64,000 nucleotides of DNA from Embleya scabrispora DSM 41855 (GCF_000372745.1 NZ_KB889675.1:142388-206387), one strand, 5' to 3'; positions 35,332 through 45,001 are shown, numbered from the stretch's first letter. Notes: a model not told the origin generated them from the sequence alone. Program-made: numbers and translations.

Positions 35332-37164
35332 ATGCCGGTCTCCGTAACACTGCCCGCGCTCGGCGAGAGCGTGCAGGAGGGCACCATCACCCGCTGGCTC
35401 AAGCAGGAGGGTGAGCGCGTCGAGCTGGACGAGCCCCTGCTCGAGGTCTCGACCGACAAGGTCGACACCGAGATCCCCTCCCCCGCCGCCGGCATTCTGG
35501 TGTCCATCAAGGCCCAGGAAGACGACACGGTCGACGTCGGCGCCGAACTGGCCGTGATCGACGACGGCTCCGGTGCTCCGGCGGCTGCGGCCGCCGCGCC
35601 GGCGCAGGAGGCTCCGGCTGCTCCGGCCGCGCCGGCACAGGCCGCGCCCGCTCAGGCGGCGCCCGCCGCTCCGGCCGCGCCTGTCGCGCCTGTCGCGCAG
35701 CAGGAGACCGCTCCGGCTCCGGCCGCCGCCCCGGCCGCGCCCGCCGGCGACGCGCAGGGCACTCCGGTGCTGCTGCCCGCGCTCGGCGAGAGCGTGCAGG
35801 AGGGCACCATCACCCGCTGGCTCAAGCAGGAGGGTGACACGGTCGAGGCCGACGAGCCGCTCCTGGAGGTCTCGACCGACAAGGTCGACACCGAGATCCC
35901 GGCGCCGATCGGTGGCGTGCTGCTGAGGATCAGCGTCGCCGAGGACGAGACGGTGGAGGTCGGCGCCGAGCTGGCCATCATCGGCGCGCCCGGTTCCGCG
36001 CCGGCCGCGGCGCCCGCTCCGGCGGCGCCCGCACCGGCCCAGCAGGCTCCGGCGCAGGCGGCTCCGGCTCCGGCCGCGCCTGCCCCCGCTCCGCAGCAGG
36101 CCGCTCCGGCGCAGGCCCCGGCACCCACGCCGGCTCCGGCGCCCGCTCCGGCTCCGGCGCCCGCCGCGCAGCAGGCCGCTCCGGCCGCCCCGCAGCTCAC
36201 CCCGCCGGTCGAGGCGGACGGCGCGTACGTCACGCCGCTGGTGCGCAAGCTGGCCGCCGAGCACAACGTGGACCTGGGCTCGATCGCGGGCACCGGCATC
36301 GGTGGTCGGATCCGCAAGCAGGACGTCCTGGAGACGGCCCGCAAGCAGCAGGCGGCCCAGGCCGCCGCCGCGGCATCGGCTCCGGCCGCCGCCCCGGCCG
36401 CGCCCGCCGCCAAGGCCCCGGCCGCGATCGAGCCGTCGCCGCTGCGCGGTCGGACCGAGAAGCTCTCGCGCATGCGCACGGTGATCGCCAAGCGCATGGT
36501 CGAGTCGCTGCAGACCTCGGCCCAGCTGACCACGGTCGTGGAGGTGGACGTCACCAACATCGCCCGCCTGCGCGACCGGGCGAAGAACGACTTCGTGGCG
36601 CGCGAGGGCGTCAAGCTGTCGTTCATGCCGTTCTTCGCGAAGGCGGCCGTCGAGGCGCTCAAGATCCACCCGGTCCTGAACGCGTCGATGGACCTGGCCG
36701 CCGGCACCGTGACCTACCACGACGCCGAGCACCTGGTGATCGCGGTGGACACCGACCGCGGCCTGATGGTCCCGGTCATCCACAACGCGGGTGACCTGAA
36801 CATCGCGGGCCTCTCGCGCAAGATCTCCGACCTGGCCGAGCGCACCCGTACCAACAAGGTGAGCCCGGACGAGCTGGCCGGTGGCACGTTCACGCTGACC
36901 AACACCGGTTCGCGCGGCGCGCTGTTCGACACGCCGATCTTCCCGCAGCCGCAGGTCGCGATGCTTGGCACGGGCGCGGTCGTCAAGCGCCCGGTCGTGG
37001 TCAACGACCCGACGCTCGGCGAGGTCATCGCGGTCCGCTCGATGGTGTACCTGGCCCTGTCCTACGACCACCGCCTGGTGGACGGCGCGGACGCGGCCCG
37101 CTTCCTGCAGACGGTGAAGACCCGTCTCGAGGAAGGCGCCTTCGAGGGCGACCTCGGCCTGTAG
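35332..37164 (+). CDS. sucB: Dihydrolipoamide acyltransferase (E2) with two lipoyl domains
   Basis: 610 aa. Two lipoyl domains with lipoyl-lysines K43 and K184 (both STDKVDTE), separated by Ala/Pro-rich hinges. A peripheral subunit-binding domain follows (about 299-335, [15 protein letters not shown]), then the catalytic acyltransferase domain (about 370-610) with the active-site motif DHRLVDG (H580, D584). In actinobacteria one such E2 may serve both pyruvate and oxoglutarate complexes, so the symbol is provisional. LipB and LipA downstream would supply the lipoyl groups. AAGGAG lies 10 nt before ATG. Confidence 0.93.
   Translation: MPVSVTLPALGESVQEGTITRWLKQEGERVELDEPLLEVSTDKVDTEIPSPAAGILVSIKAQEDDTVDVGAELAVIDDGSGAPAAAAAAPAQEAPAAPAAPAQAAPAQAAPAAPAAPVAPVAQQETAPAPAAAPAAPAGDAQGTPVLLPALGESVQEGTITRWLKQEGDTVEADEPLLEVSTDKVDTEIPAPIGGVLLRISVAEDETVEVGAELAIIGAPGSAPAAAPAPAAPAPAQQAPAQAAPAPAAPAPAPQQAAPAQAPAPTPAPAPAPAPAPAAQQAAPAAPQLTPPVEADGAYVTPLVRKLAAEHNVDLGSIAGTGIGGRIRKQDVLETARKQQAAQAAAAASAPAAAPAAPAAKAPAAIEPSPLRGRTEKLSRMRTVIAKRMVESLQTSAQLTTVVEVDVTNIARLRDRAKNDFVAREGVKLSFMPFFAKAAVEALKIHPVLNASMDLAAGTVTYHDAEHLVIAVDTDRGLMVPVIHNAGDLNIAGLSRKISDLAERTRTNKVSPDELAGGTFTLTNTGSRGALFDTPIFPQPQVAMLGTGAVVKRPVVVNDPTLGEVIAVRSMVYLALSYDHRLVDGADAARFLQTVKTRLEEGAFEGDLGL
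35350..35414 (+). repeat. 65-bp direct repeat inside sucB, copy 1
   Basis: Part of lipoyl domain 1. Identical at DNA level to 35773-35837, 423 nt (141 codons) further on. Confidence 0.85.
35773..35837 (+). repeat. 65-bp direct repeat inside sucB, copy 2
   Basis: Part of lipoyl domain 2; identical to 35350-35414 by direct reading. Confidence 0.85.
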
Positions 37165-37204
37165 GACACACCGCGGCGGACACGTTCCCAAGCGGTGGGC
37201 ACGT

Positions 37205-37245
37205 GCCGAAGGCGGCCCGGACACCTCGTCCGGGCCGCCTTCGGC
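37205..37245 (+). terminator. Terminator after sucB
   Basis: Perfect 18-bp arms (37205-37222, 37228-37245) with loop ACCTC, followed by ATTTC. A strong intrinsic terminator, 40 nt past the stop. Confidence 0.88.
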
Positions 37246-37277
37246 ATTTCCGCGGTCCGGTGGGCAAGGATGGCGGT

Positions 37278-38171
37278 ATGCGTATCGCCGTCACCGGTTC
37301 GTCCGGCCTCATCGGGTCCGCCCTCGTCCGCTCGCTGACCGCCGACGGGCACCGGGTGGTCCGGCTGGTCCGTCGGGCTCCCGGCAGCCCGGACGAGGTC
37401 CGCTGGGATCCGCACGCGGGCACCGTGGACACCGCCACGCTCGGCCCGGTGGACGCGGCGGTACACCTGGCCGGCGCGGGCATCGGCGACAAGCGCTGGA
37501 CGGCCTCGTACAAGCGCGAGCTGCGCGACAGCCGGGTCTTGGGCACCGCGGCCGTCTCACGCGCTCTGGCGGCCCTGGAACCCGCGCCGCGGGTACTCCT
37601 GTCCGGCTCCGCGATGGGCTTCTACGGCGACACCGGCGACCGCGAGGTGGACGAGTCGTCCCCGGCCGGCAGCGGCTTCCTCGCCGACCTGTGCATCGAG
37701 TGGGAGGCCGCCACCGTACCCGCGCTGGAGGCCGGCATCCGAGTCGCCCACCTGCGTACCGGCCTGGTGCTGGACCGCTCCGGTGGCACGCTGCGCCGGA
37801 TGATCCCGCTGGTCAAGGCCGGTCTGGGCGGCCGGCTCGGCTCGGGCCGGCAATACTGGAGCTTCATCTCGCTTGCCGACGAGGTGGCCGCGATCCGCCA
37901 CGCCCTCGACCACCCCGACCTGGCCGGCCCGATCAACCTGACCGCACCGCACCCGGTCACCAACGCCGAGGCCACCAAGGCACTGGGCAAGGCCCTGCAC
38001 CGCCCCACCGTCCTGCCCGTACCCGCCTTCGCCCTACGCGCCGCCCTCGGCGACTTCGGCACCGAAATCCTCACCGGCCAACGCGTCCTGCCCAAGGCCC
38101 TCCTCACCTCGGGCTTCACCTTCGAACACCCCACCATCGAATCCACCCTCACCGCCGCCCTGACAGCCTGA
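37278..38171 (+). CDS. TIGR01777-type SDR (NAD-dependent epimerase-like) protein
   Basis: 297 aa extended SDR. The Rossmann motif is VTGSSGLIGSALV at the start; later landmarks are VHLAGAGIGDKRW and SGSAMGFYGDTGDREVDE. The C-terminal DUF1731-like block (about 245-295) has PVPAFALRAALGDFGTEILTGQRVLP, which identifies the YfcH/TIGR01777 family. Substrate is unknown. ATG 37278 has AAGGA 7 nt upstream. Its place after sucB is common in actinobacteria. The 240 nt after it hold nothing clear. Confidence 0.9.
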   Translation: MRIAVTGSSGLIGSALVRSLTADGHRVVRLVRRAPGSPDEVRWDPHAGTVDTATLGPVDAAVHLAGAGIGDKRWTASYKRELRDSRVLGTAAVSRALAALEPAPRVLLSGSAMGFYGDTGDREVDESSPAGSGFLADLCIEWEAATVPALEAGIRVAHLRTGLVLDRSGGTLRRMIPLVKAGLGGRLGSGRQYWSFISLADEVAAIRHALDHPDLAGPINLTAPHPVTNAEATKALGKALHRPTVLPVPAFALRAALGDFGTEILTGQRVLPKALLTSGFTFEHPTIESTLTAALTA

Positions 38172-38412
38172 CCCGGCGCCGACTACGACGCGGCCTCGGG
38201 GTCACCGGGGCCCATGAAGCGCTGCCCGGCCCCGTCGGTGTGGCTCGCATTGCCGGGCACATCGCAGGCCGGGTGGTTCGTGATCGGCTCCTTTCGGCCC
38301 AACTCCCGTGCGTGACAGGGCGATTACGGTGATTTCCCTGGGTATGACCAGTAGGCGACGAAACCGACTCCGCGGCGCCTGCGGCCGTGGGCAGGGGGAC
38401 GGGAGGACGACC

Positions 38413-39666
38413 GTGGTCAACGTGCGTCGAACCGAGGTGATCGTGGTGGGAGCGGGCCTTGCCGGCTTGAGCGCGGCGCGAAGCGTCGCGGCGGCGGGGG
38501 TTCCGGTGACCGTTCTGGAGGCCGCGGAGCGACCCGGAGGGCGGGTGCGCACCGACCTGGTGGACGGGTTCCGGGTCGATCACGGCTTTCAGTCGCTGAC
38601 CACCTCTTGGCCCCAGGTGGGCCGGCAACTGGACGTCGCCGCACTGGGGTTGCGTTCGTTCCAGGCCGGTGTCCTGCTTCACGAGGACGGTCGCACCCAA
38701 CGGGTGGGCGACGTCCGCCGGGTGCGGGACGCGATCGGCGGGCTGCGCAACGGCAGCGGCACCGACCGGGCCCGGGTGGCCGCGTTGCTCGCCCGGACCG
38801 CGTCCGCTCCGGTGGCCCGGGTGATGAGCGCTCCGGAGGTGGCCGTCGCCGACGCGCCGACGATGTGCGCGCTGCCGCCCGAACTGGCCCGGCGTACGCT
38901 GCGCCCGCTGCTGGTCATGTTGTTGCACGACCCCGCGCTGCGTTCGTCCAGCCGGTTCGCCGAGTTGATGCTGCGGTCGTTCCTGCGTGGCCGGGTGGCG
39001 CTGCCCGCCCGCGGCATGGCGGCCGTGCCGGCCCAGCTCGCGGCCGGGCTGCCCGCCGGCGTGGTGCGCCACGGCGTGCGGGTGTTGTCCGTCTCGGCCG
39101 ACCGGGTACTCACCGACGTGGCGGGCGAGATCCGCGCCGGCGCGGTGATCGTGGCCACCGATCCGACCACGGCGGTGGCCCTGCTGCCGGGCCTGCGGAT
39201 GCCCGAGTTCCATCCGGTGACCACGCTGTATCACGTGGCTCGCGGCGCCCCTCGACCCGACGCGTCACTGCTCGTGGAGGCCGACGCCCGCAGCCCGTTC
39301 ACCCACACCGCGGTGGTCAGCCAGGTCGCGCCCACGTACGCGCCGGACCGGCGGGCCCTGATCGCCACCACCGTCCTGGGCCACGACGGAGCGGAGCCGA
39401 CCAAGCTCGAACTCCGGGTTCGCGAACGGCTGGCCGTCGTATACGACACGCCCACCACCGAGTGGGCACACCTGACCACCTGTCACATCACGCGCGCCGT
39501 CCCGGTGGTCGAGCCCGGCCACAACTTCCGCCGCCCGGTCCGCCTGATCGGCGGCCTGTACGTCTGCGGCGACCACCGCGACTCCAGCTCCATCCAGGGA
39601 GCCCTGGCCTCCGGCCGCCGAGCCGCCAGATCGGCCCTCGCCGACCTGGGCGTCCTGGCGGCCTAG
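38413..39666 (+). CDS. FAD-dependent amine-oxidase/phytoene-desaturase-like oxidoreductase
   Basis: 417 aa. Dinucleotide motif VIVVGAGLAGLSAARSVAAAG followed by LEAAERPGGRVRTD binds FAD; the C-terminal FAD motif is GLYVCGDHRDSSSIQGALASGRRAA. This is the flavin amine oxidase/protoporphyrinogen oxidase/phytoene desaturase superfamily. No carotenoid genes lie nearby, so the substrate is open. GTG 38413 follows GGGAGGA, a better site than ATG 38344 or ATG 38308. Convergent with the NsdA-like gene. Confidence 0.88.
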   Translation: MVNVRRTEVIVVGAGLAGLSAARSVAAAGVPVTVLEAAERPGGRVRTDLVDGFRVDHGFQSLTTSWPQVGRQLDVAALGLRSFQAGVLLHEDGRTQRVGDVRRVRDAIGGLRNGSGTDRARVAALLARTASAPVARVMSAPEVAVADAPTMCALPPELARRTLRPLLVMLLHDPALRSSSRFAELMLRSFLRGRVALPARGMAAVPAQLAAGLPAGVVRHGVRVLSVSADRVLTDVAGEIRAGAVIVATDPTTAVALLPGLRMPEFHPVTTLYHVARGAPRPDASLLVEADARSPFTHTAVVSQVAPTYAPDRRALIATTVLGHDGAEPTKLELRVRERLAVVYDTPTTEWAHLTTCHITRAVPVVEPGHNFRRPVRLIGGLYVCGDHRDSSSIQGALASGRRAARSALADLGVLAA

Positions 39667-39790
39667 GCGGGCGCGTGGCCGACCGGCCCCATCGGGCCCA
39701 CCCGAGGCCCGAATTCCGCGGCCCCGGGCAAACGGTGGGCGAGCGGGTACGAAAGACCCGAGCCGACCAGGACGCACCCGCGAACCGCGC

Positions 39791-41161
39791 TCAAGCGGTC
39801 CGCACGAAGTACCCCGACCGCGCCTCGAACTCCCGCACCGCCGGCACATCCCGGTACGGCGCCAACCGGTGCGTGAACTCGCGTACGTAGTCCACCGCCC
39901 GCGAGGACCGCAGGCCCTCCGCCTGCTCCGTCGCCTCCGCCTCGATCCGGCACGCCTGTTCGATCTCGCCCAACTCCAACAACGCGGTGGCCAGGATCGT
40001 CTGGCAGAACAGCCGACTGCGGGTGTACTCGCTGCCACGCAACAGCAGCGACCGCTCGGCGTATTCGCGGGCCTTGTCGTAGTCCTCCAGGTCCCGATAG
40101 CAGTGCGCGTGATCGTCGGTCAGCTGCGCCTCGTTCATGAACGCGACCCATTCCGGCTCCGCGTCCCCGGGCGCGACGCACTCCAACGCCTGTTCCGCGC
40201 GCAGCAACGCGGCGCCGCACGCCCGCGCGTCCCCGAGCAGGCCGTGCCCGCGCGCCTCGACCGCGTGGAACAGCGCCCGGACCCGGGGCGTGGCCACCCC
40301 CGACGCACCCTGCTGGGCGACCCGCGCCAGTTGTACCGCCTCGCGCCCGTGGCCGAGGTAGACCGCCTGTCGACTCATCGTGGACAACACGAACCCGCCG
40401 AGCGCCCGATCACCGGACGCCTGGGCCAGCCGCAGGGCCTGGACGAAGTAGCGCTGCGCCATCCCGTGCACGCCCACGTCGTACGCCATCCAGCCGACCA
40501 GCCGGGTCAGCGTGGCCGCCGCGCCGAACAGCGCGCTGCCGGTGCGCGAGTCGTAGGTCCCGCGCAGTATCGCGGTCACCTCCGTGTCGAGGTAGCGCAC
40601 CAGCGCCTGTCTGCCGTGCCCACCGCCGAACGAGTTGTCCAACCGCCGAAACGCCTCGCCGACCGCACGCACCGCGGCCACGTCGCCGAGCCCGACCCGA
40701 TCGCCGTCCTGTCGGGCCGGCCGCTCGTCGCCGGCGCCGATCAGCCAGTCCCGGCTGGGCACCACCAGCGCCCCGGGCGTGAACGCGGCCTCCACCAGCG
40801 CGGATCGCTGCGCCGAATCGGCCTGCCACATGCCCGTGACGATCTCGACCGCCTCGGGCGGCCCCGACGCGTATTCGAGCCCGGCATAGTCCGGCCGGCA
40901 CCCGGCCATGCCCAGATCCTCGGCGCTCAGCTTGCGGCCGAGTCGTTGGGTGAAGACCTCGGCAAGCAGTATCGGCACGATCCCGCGCGGATGTTGGCCA
41001 CGCAGCCAGCGCGCCACCGAGGTCTTGTCGTACCGGAGATCGATGCCCTGTTCCGCACCGAGTTGGTCAACGCGTCTGGCCAGACCGGCATGCGAGAAGC
41101 CGGCTTCCTCGACAAGCGCCGCCAGCCGGTGATTGGGGCGCCGCTCGACCCTGGCTGCCAT
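39791..41161 (-). CDS. NsdA-like regulator with N-terminal HTH and TPR-like repeats
   Basis: 456 aa. The N-terminus (about 10-75) is HTH-like: NHRLAALVEEAGFSHAGLARRVDQLG, then KTSVARWLRGQHPRG. The remainder is helical, with repeats of TPR type (about 190-440). The layout resembles NsdA, a Streptomyces negative regulator of sporulation and antibiotic production. It is more likely a paralogue than NsdA itself. ATG 41161 has GGAGG 12 nt upstream. A TAGATT -10-like box at 41219-41224 gives a leader of about 50 nt. Confidence 0.75.
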   Translation of the reverse strand: MAARVERRPNHRLAALVEEAGFSHAGLARRVDQLGAEQGIDLRYDKTSVARWLRGQHPRGIVPILLAEVFTQRLGRKLSAEDLGMAGCRPDYAGLEYASGPPEAVEIVTGMWQADSAQRSALVEAAFTPGALVVPSRDWLIGAGDERPARQDGDRVGLGDVAAVRAVGEAFRRLDNSFGGGHGRQALVRYLDTEVTAILRGTYDSRTGSALFGAAATLTRLVGWMAYDVGVHGMAQRYFVQALRLAQASGDRALGGFVLSTMSRQAVYLGHGREAVQLARVAQQGASGVATPRVRALFHAVEARGHGLLGDARACGAALLRAEQALECVAPGDAEPEWVAFMNEAQLTDDHAHCYRDLEDYDKAREYAERSLLLRGSEYTRSRLFCQTILATALLELGEIEQACRIEAEATEQAEGLRSSRAVDYVREFTHRLAPYRDVPAVREFEARSGYFVRTA

Positions 41162-41471
41162 GGAGATGAACGCCTCCCGCTGGTGCGGTGGTTCGGTGTG
41201 GGTGGGTGATCGCGCGAGAATCTAGCGATTTCTGGAGCGCTACAACCCGAACGCTCGCAACAATGACCCTTTCGAGTTACCGGGTCGGGGCCGGCGAACG
41301 GGTGGCGAATCCGGTCCGACGGCCCTCCGCCACAGCCGAGTTCGGCAGAACCTGCCGAACCCTCGGGATGGATCCGATGCGGCATCACCACCCGCGCGTC
41401 GCTTGCGGTGCGCGGGGCCGTGGTGGAACATGCGCGAGGCAGTTCACCCGATGGGGTGATCAACACCGGCG
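41162..41471. other. Divergent promoter region of the NsdA-like gene
   Basis: About 310 nt with no supported gene. It contains TAGATT (41219-41224, minus strand) as a likely -10 box for the NsdA-like gene. Nothing else specific is visible. Confidence 0.5.
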
Positions 41472-41637
41472 TGGCCGAACCCGAACCGCCCGGCCGAACC
41501 GAACCACACCGCCGGAACCGACCCCGAAGCCAACCCGAAGCCGAAACCGCCCGGCCGACCCCGAATCCAAAACCGCCCGGCCAACGGAACCCGCATCACA
41601 CCGCCGGAACCGAACCGACCGCAACCGAGCCGAACCG
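41472..41637 (+). repeat. T-depleted tract with short degenerate repeats
   Basis: Only two T in 166 nt on the + strand (41566, 41596). ACCGCCCGGCC occurs at 41484, 41546 and 41572; CACACCGCCGGAACCGA occurs at 41504-41520 and again at 41597-41613. CCGAACC-like words fill the rest. It lies upstream of the CBM2-like gene and is probably not coding. Confidence 0.8.
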
Positions 41638-41732
41638 TGCGAGTGAATCTCGCAGCCGGCCGAACCGGCCCACGACTCCGCTCCCCGCCGCCCGCCCCCG
41701 CGGCCTCGCCCCGACTCGAAGGAAGCGCACGC

Positions 41733-42440
41733 GTGACCCGGCAGCCCGACGACACCGCTCGCGGGATCGTGATCCCCCTGGTGGTGGTCGCGCTCGTGTG
41801 CCTGCTGCTCACCAGCGGAGTCTTCCTGTTCTCCGGCTCGGGCGACGACAAGGGCCGCCATCGCTCGCTCCCGAACGACCTGAACCTGCCGCTGCCCGCG
41901 CCCGCGCCCGCGTACCCGCTGCCCGGCACCGCCCCGGCAAGCCCGGGGGCGGCCACCTCCACGACCGCGAGCCCCACCAGGTCGGCCGCCCGCTCTCCGT
42001 CCGCCACGGCGAGCGCGACCGCGAGTACCGGCCCCACGACGGCCCGCACCACCGCGCCGCCCGGCTCGACCGCGCCGCCCGTTCCGCCCCCGCCGGCCAC
42101 CACCGGACCCAAGGACATCTCCGTCGACGCCGAGGTGACCGACTCCGGCTGGGGCGCCGACGGCACGGTGATCATCACCAACCGCACCGCGCGTGCGCTC
42201 CCGGCCTGGGACCTCACCCTCACCGCGTCCGGCCGGGGGAGCGGCTTCACCATGCTCTGGGGCGAGGGCATGCGCACCAGCACCGATCGTGGCATCGCCA
42301 CCGCGCGCGGCAGCGGCCCGTTGGCCCCCGGGGCCAGCGTGGTGATCGAGTTCGGGCTGTACGGCCGGGTCGAGTCGATCGGCTGCACCTTCACCGGCGT
42401 CACCTGCACGGTCCGCGGGCTCGACACCGGCCATCGGTGA
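41733..42440 (+). CDS. Membrane-anchored protein with a CBM2-like beta-sandwich
   Basis: 235 aa from GTG 41733 (AAGGAAG upstream). One helix at about 12-34 ([22 protein letters not shown]) is followed by a Pro/Ala/Ser/Thr linker to about 125, then a C-terminal domain (about 128-235) with [29 protein letters not shown]. That pattern resembles cellulose-binding CBM2 modules. A Cys pair lies near the end ([10 protein letters not shown]). No catalytic domain is present. It may bind wall or external polysaccharide. It ends 28 nt before lipB. Confidence 0.7.
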   Translation: MTRQPDDTARGIVIPLVVVALVCLLLTSGVFLFSGSGDDKGRHRSLPNDLNLPLPAPAPAYPLPGTAPASPGAATSTTASPTRSAARSPSATASATASTGPTTARTTAPPGSTAPPVPPPPATTGPKDISVDAEVTDSGWGADGTVIITNRTARALPAWDLTLTASGRGSGFTMLWGEGMRTSTDRGIATARGSGPLAPGASVVIEFGLYGRVESIGCTFTGVTCTVRGLDTGHR

Positions 42441-42455
42441 CGCGCGACCCCGTCG

Positions 42456-42461
42456 TACGCT
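42456..42461 (+). promoter_or_regulatory. -10 box for a leaderless lipB transcript
   Basis: TACGCT ends 7 nt before GTG 42469; no ribosome site. Confidence 0.5.
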
Positions 42462-42468
42462 GTTCGAC

Positions 42469-43284
42469 GTGACCAGCTTCTTGCGATTCGTGCACTTGGG
42501 CCTCGGCGCCGCCGCCGTTCCGTACGAGGCCGCCTGGGAGGAGCAGCGCCGCGTCCACGAGCAGGTGGTGAGCGGTGTGTCACCCGACACCTGCCTGCTC
42601 CTGGAACACCCCGCGGTGTACACGGCCGGCCGCCGCACGGACCCCTCCGAGCGCCCGATGGACGGCACCCCCGTGGTCGACGTGGACCGGGGCGGCAAGA
42701 TCACCTGGCACGGCCCCGGCCAACTCGTCGGCTACCCGATCGTGCGGCTGCCCGAGCCGGTCGACGTGGTGGCGCACGTGCGCCGGATGGAGGAGGCGCT
42801 GATCCGGGTCTGCGCCGACCTGGGCCTGGAGACCACCCGGATCGAGGGCCGCAGCGGCGTCTGGGTGCTGGGCGACGCGGTGCCGCCGAGCCCGGCCCCG
42901 GTCGGCGGGCTCGATCTGCGCCTGGACGGCCGTCTGGCGGCCGGACCCGACCCGCGCCTGCACCCGGAGTTCGACCCGCGTCTGGCCGGCCCGGAGTACG
43001 CACCGTCCAACGCGGGCCAGCGCGGCGACGACCGCAAGCTCGCGGCGATCGGCGTCCGGGTCTCGCGCAAGGTGACCATGCACGGCTTCGCGATCAACTG
43101 CGACGCGGACATGACGTACTACGACCGGATCGTGCCGTGCGGCATCAAGGACGCCGGCGTCACCTCGCTGAGCCGTGAACTGGGCCGCGAGGTCACCGTC
43201 ACCGAGGTCCTGCCGCTGGCCGAGAAGCACCTGGCCGACGTGTTCGCGCACGTGCCGTGTGAGGCGCCGATCGGGTCCGCGTGA
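42469..43284 (+). CDS. lipB: Octanoyl-[acyl carrier protein]:protein octanoyltransferase
   Basis: 271 aa. LipB moves octanoate from ACP to lipoyl domains such as those of SucB and GcvH. Signature [17 protein letters not shown]; catalytic K190 ([11 protein letters not shown]) and C224 (IVPCGI). An insert of about 50 residues at about 136-186 separates the halves; streptomycete LipB proteins have it too. GTG start with predicted leaderless promoter. Its stop lies in the first unit of a short tandem repeat. lipA follows after 266 nt. Confidence 0.95.
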   Translation: MTSFLRFVHLGLGAAAVPYEAAWEEQRRVHEQVVSGVSPDTCLLLEHPAVYTAGRRTDPSERPMDGTPVVDVDRGGKITWHGPGQLVGYPIVRLPEPVDVVAHVRRMEEALIRVCADLGLETTRIEGRSGVWVLGDAVPPSPAPVGGLDLRLDGRLAAGPDPRLHPEFDPRLAGPEYAPSNAGQRGDDRKLAAIGVRVSRKVTMHGFAINCDADMTYYDRIVPCGIKDAGVTSLSRELGREVTVTEVLPLAEKHLADVFAHVPCEAPIGSA

Positions 43285-43371
43285 CGCCCGCCGCGTGCCC
43301 GGCGTGAAACCCGCCTCGTCGCCCGGCGTGACGCAGACCTCGTCGCCCGCGTGACGCACGCCTCGTACCCG
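43279..43371 (+). repeat. Four tandem 23-24-nt repeats at the 3' end of lipB
   Basis: Units start at 43279, 43302, 43326 and 43349, each opening GCGTGA and most containing CCTCGT and ending CCCG. The first unit overlaps the lipB stop codon, so each copy carries that stop sequence. Confidence 0.75.
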
Positions 43372-43550
43372 AATCCGACATCCGGGGAATGCACCCGGGT
43401 TCGTCCCGGTTGCCACCCGATGGGCCGTCCGACGGCCCCGATCGCTCGGCGTACTCTGGACGTACCGCCCCACCACGGGCCCGGACATCCTGCCGGGCCC
43501 ATCGCAGTCTGTCCCGCCCCGCAGGCTGCCCCGAGCAAAGGGAGTCGCGC

Positions 43551-44522
43551 GTGTCCGCTGTCGCACCCGACGGCCGCAAGCTGCTTCGCCTGGAGGTCCG
43601 CAACGCGGAGACTCCCATCGAGCGCAAGCCTTCGTGGATCAAGACCCGGGCGAAGATGGGCCCCGAGTACACCGAACTCAAGCAACTCGTGAAGCGCGAG
43701 GGGCTGCACACGGTGTGCGAGGAGGCCGGGTGCCCCAACATCTACGAATGCTGGGAAGACCGCGAGGCGACCTTCCTGATCGGCGGCGACCAGTGCACCC
43801 GACGCTGCGACTTCTGCCAGATCGACACCGGCAAGCCGGCCGAGCTCGACCGTGACGAGCCGCGCCGCGTCGCGGAGTCGGTCCAGGCGATGGGCCTGAA
43901 GTACGCGACCGTCACCGGCGTCGCCCGCGACGACCTGCCCGACGGCGGCGCGTGGCTGTACGCGGAGACGGTGCGCCACATCAAGGAGCTGAACCCCGGT
44001 ACCGGGGTGGAGCTGCTGATCCCGGACTTCACCGCGCAGCCGGACCAACTGGCCGAGGTGTTCTCGTCCCGCCCCGAGGTGCTCGCGCACAACATCGAGA
44101 CGGTGCCGCGCATCTTCAAGCGCATCCGACCGGGCTTTCGCTACGAGCGCTCGCTCGACGTGATCACCCAGGCCCGGGCCGACGGCCTGGTCACCAAGTC
44201 CAACCTGATCCTGGGCATGGGCGAGGAACGCGCCGAGATCAGCCAGGCCATGCAGGACCTGTACGACGCGGGCTGCGAGCTGCTGACCATCACGCAATAC
44301 CTGCGGCCGAGCGTGCGGCACCACCCCGTCGAGCGCTGGGTGCGCCCGGAGGAGTTCGTCGAGCTGAACGAGGAGGCCGAGGAGATCGGCTTCGCGGGCG
44401 TGCTCTCCGGCCCCCTGGTCCGCTCGTCGTACCGCGCGGGCCGGCTGTACCGCCAGGCACTCGAAGTGCGCGAATCCCGCTCCGCTTCAGGCGAAGGTAT
44501 GCAGACTTTCACGTCGGTTTGA
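43551..44522 (+). CDS. lipA: Lipoyl synthase
   Basis: 323 aa radical-SAM enzyme that inserts two sulfurs into protein-bound octanoyl groups. The auxiliary cluster Cys are C56, C61 and C67 ([12 protein letters not shown]); the radical-SAM cluster Cys are C82, C86 and C89 (CTRRCDFC). The C-terminal RSSY needed for the auxiliary cluster is present (VRSSYRAG). GTG 43551 follows AAAGGGAG at 6 nt. An 8-bp hairpin (43477-43500) lies in the leader, behind a possible -10 box TACTCT at 43452. Confidence 0.96.
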   Translation: MSAVAPDGRKLLRLEVRNAETPIERKPSWIKTRAKMGPEYTELKQLVKREGLHTVCEEAGCPNIYECWEDREATFLIGGDQCTRRCDFCQIDTGKPAELDRDEPRRVAESVQAMGLKYATVTGVARDDLPDGGAWLYAETVRHIKELNPGTGVELLIPDFTAQPDQLAEVFSSRPEVLAHNIETVPRIFKRIRPGFRYERSLDVITQARADGLVTKSNLILGMGEERAEISQAMQDLYDAGCELLTITQYLRPSVRHHPVERWVRPEEFVELNEEAEEIGFAGVLSGPLVRSSYRAGRLYRQALEVRESRSASGEGMQTFTSV

Positions 44523-44547
44523 CCCTGACGTCATCATTTGGTAACAC
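44519..44547 (+). promoter_or_regulatory. Promoter of the small gene after lipA
   Basis: TTGACC (44519-44524), 17-nt spacer, TAACAC (44542-44547). Close to the sigma-70-type consensus; it overlaps the lipA stop codon. Confidence 0.6.
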
Positions 44548-44613
44548 ATTGTTGCGAGAGTCGACCGCAGTGCGGTGAACGTTCGCACCAAGAACAGGTA
44601 GGGGGACGACGTC

Positions 44614-44877
44614 ATGCAGGACACGCAGCAGGGCAACGCCTCGGTGCTGCGAGGCGCGTTCGATCGCGGCTTCGCGGCCCGCCGGGCGACCGTGGGCCGG
44701 GTCTTCCGGGCCGTCGAGACCGTGCTGATGTTCGAGGGCGGCCAGCGCACCGCGCGACGCAACGCGTGGGCGGCCGTCTGCGCCGACCGCAATCGCGCCC
44801 GCGCCCGCGCCGAGGCTTCCGACATCCTGGCCCGGCTCGCCCCGGTCAACCCGTCCCCGGGCACCGGCTCGCACTGA
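44614..44877 (+). CDS. Small basic conserved hypothetical protein (87 aa)
   Basis: ATG 44614 after GGGGGA. A helical, Arg/Ala-rich protein: GAFDRGFAARRATVGRVFRAVETVLMFEGGQRTARRNAWAA is its core, given here in outline because no family is known to me. Net positive charge suggests nucleic-acid or membrane contact. It has its own good promoter and a hairpin behind it, so it is a separate transcript. A gene of this size lies here in Streptomyces, from memory, between lipA and the DUF4191 gene. Confidence 0.7.
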   Translation: MQDTQQGNASVLRGAFDRGFAARRATVGRVFRAVETVLMFEGGQRTARRNAWAAVCADRNRARARAEASDILARLAPVNPSPGTGSH

Positions 44878-44892
44878 CGCGCGCCGCGCCGT

Positions 44893-44933
44893 ACGGCCGT
44901 TCACCGGGGGTTCGTCTCCGGCCGAACGGCCGT
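44893..44933 (+). terminator. Hairpin after the small gene
   Basis: Arms ACGGCCGTTC and GAACGGCCGT (44893-44902, 44924-44933), with an inner CCGG/CCGG pairing, 15 nt after the stop. Confidence 0.65.
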
Positions 44934-45001
44934 TGCGCTGCTCGGACGGTTGTAGTGCCGCGCTCGCCCGCATGAAGGTTCGGACAAGCTGTCGGCAGGC
45001 A

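Noticed and set aside
33463-37224. 1,253-codon open frame on the minus strand
   Set aside because: It runs antisense to lpdA and sucB. Open shadow frames are usual in DNA this GC-rich, and the protein is low-complexity with no known domain.
41408-42472. Plus-strand frame reading a Pro/Glu/Arg-rich protein through the T-poor tract
   Set aside because: No ribosome site, no domain, and it overlaps the CBM2-like gene in another frame.
43279-43371. CRISPR-like array
   Set aside because: The units are directly adjacent with no spacers and there are no cas genes; it is a simple tandem repeat.
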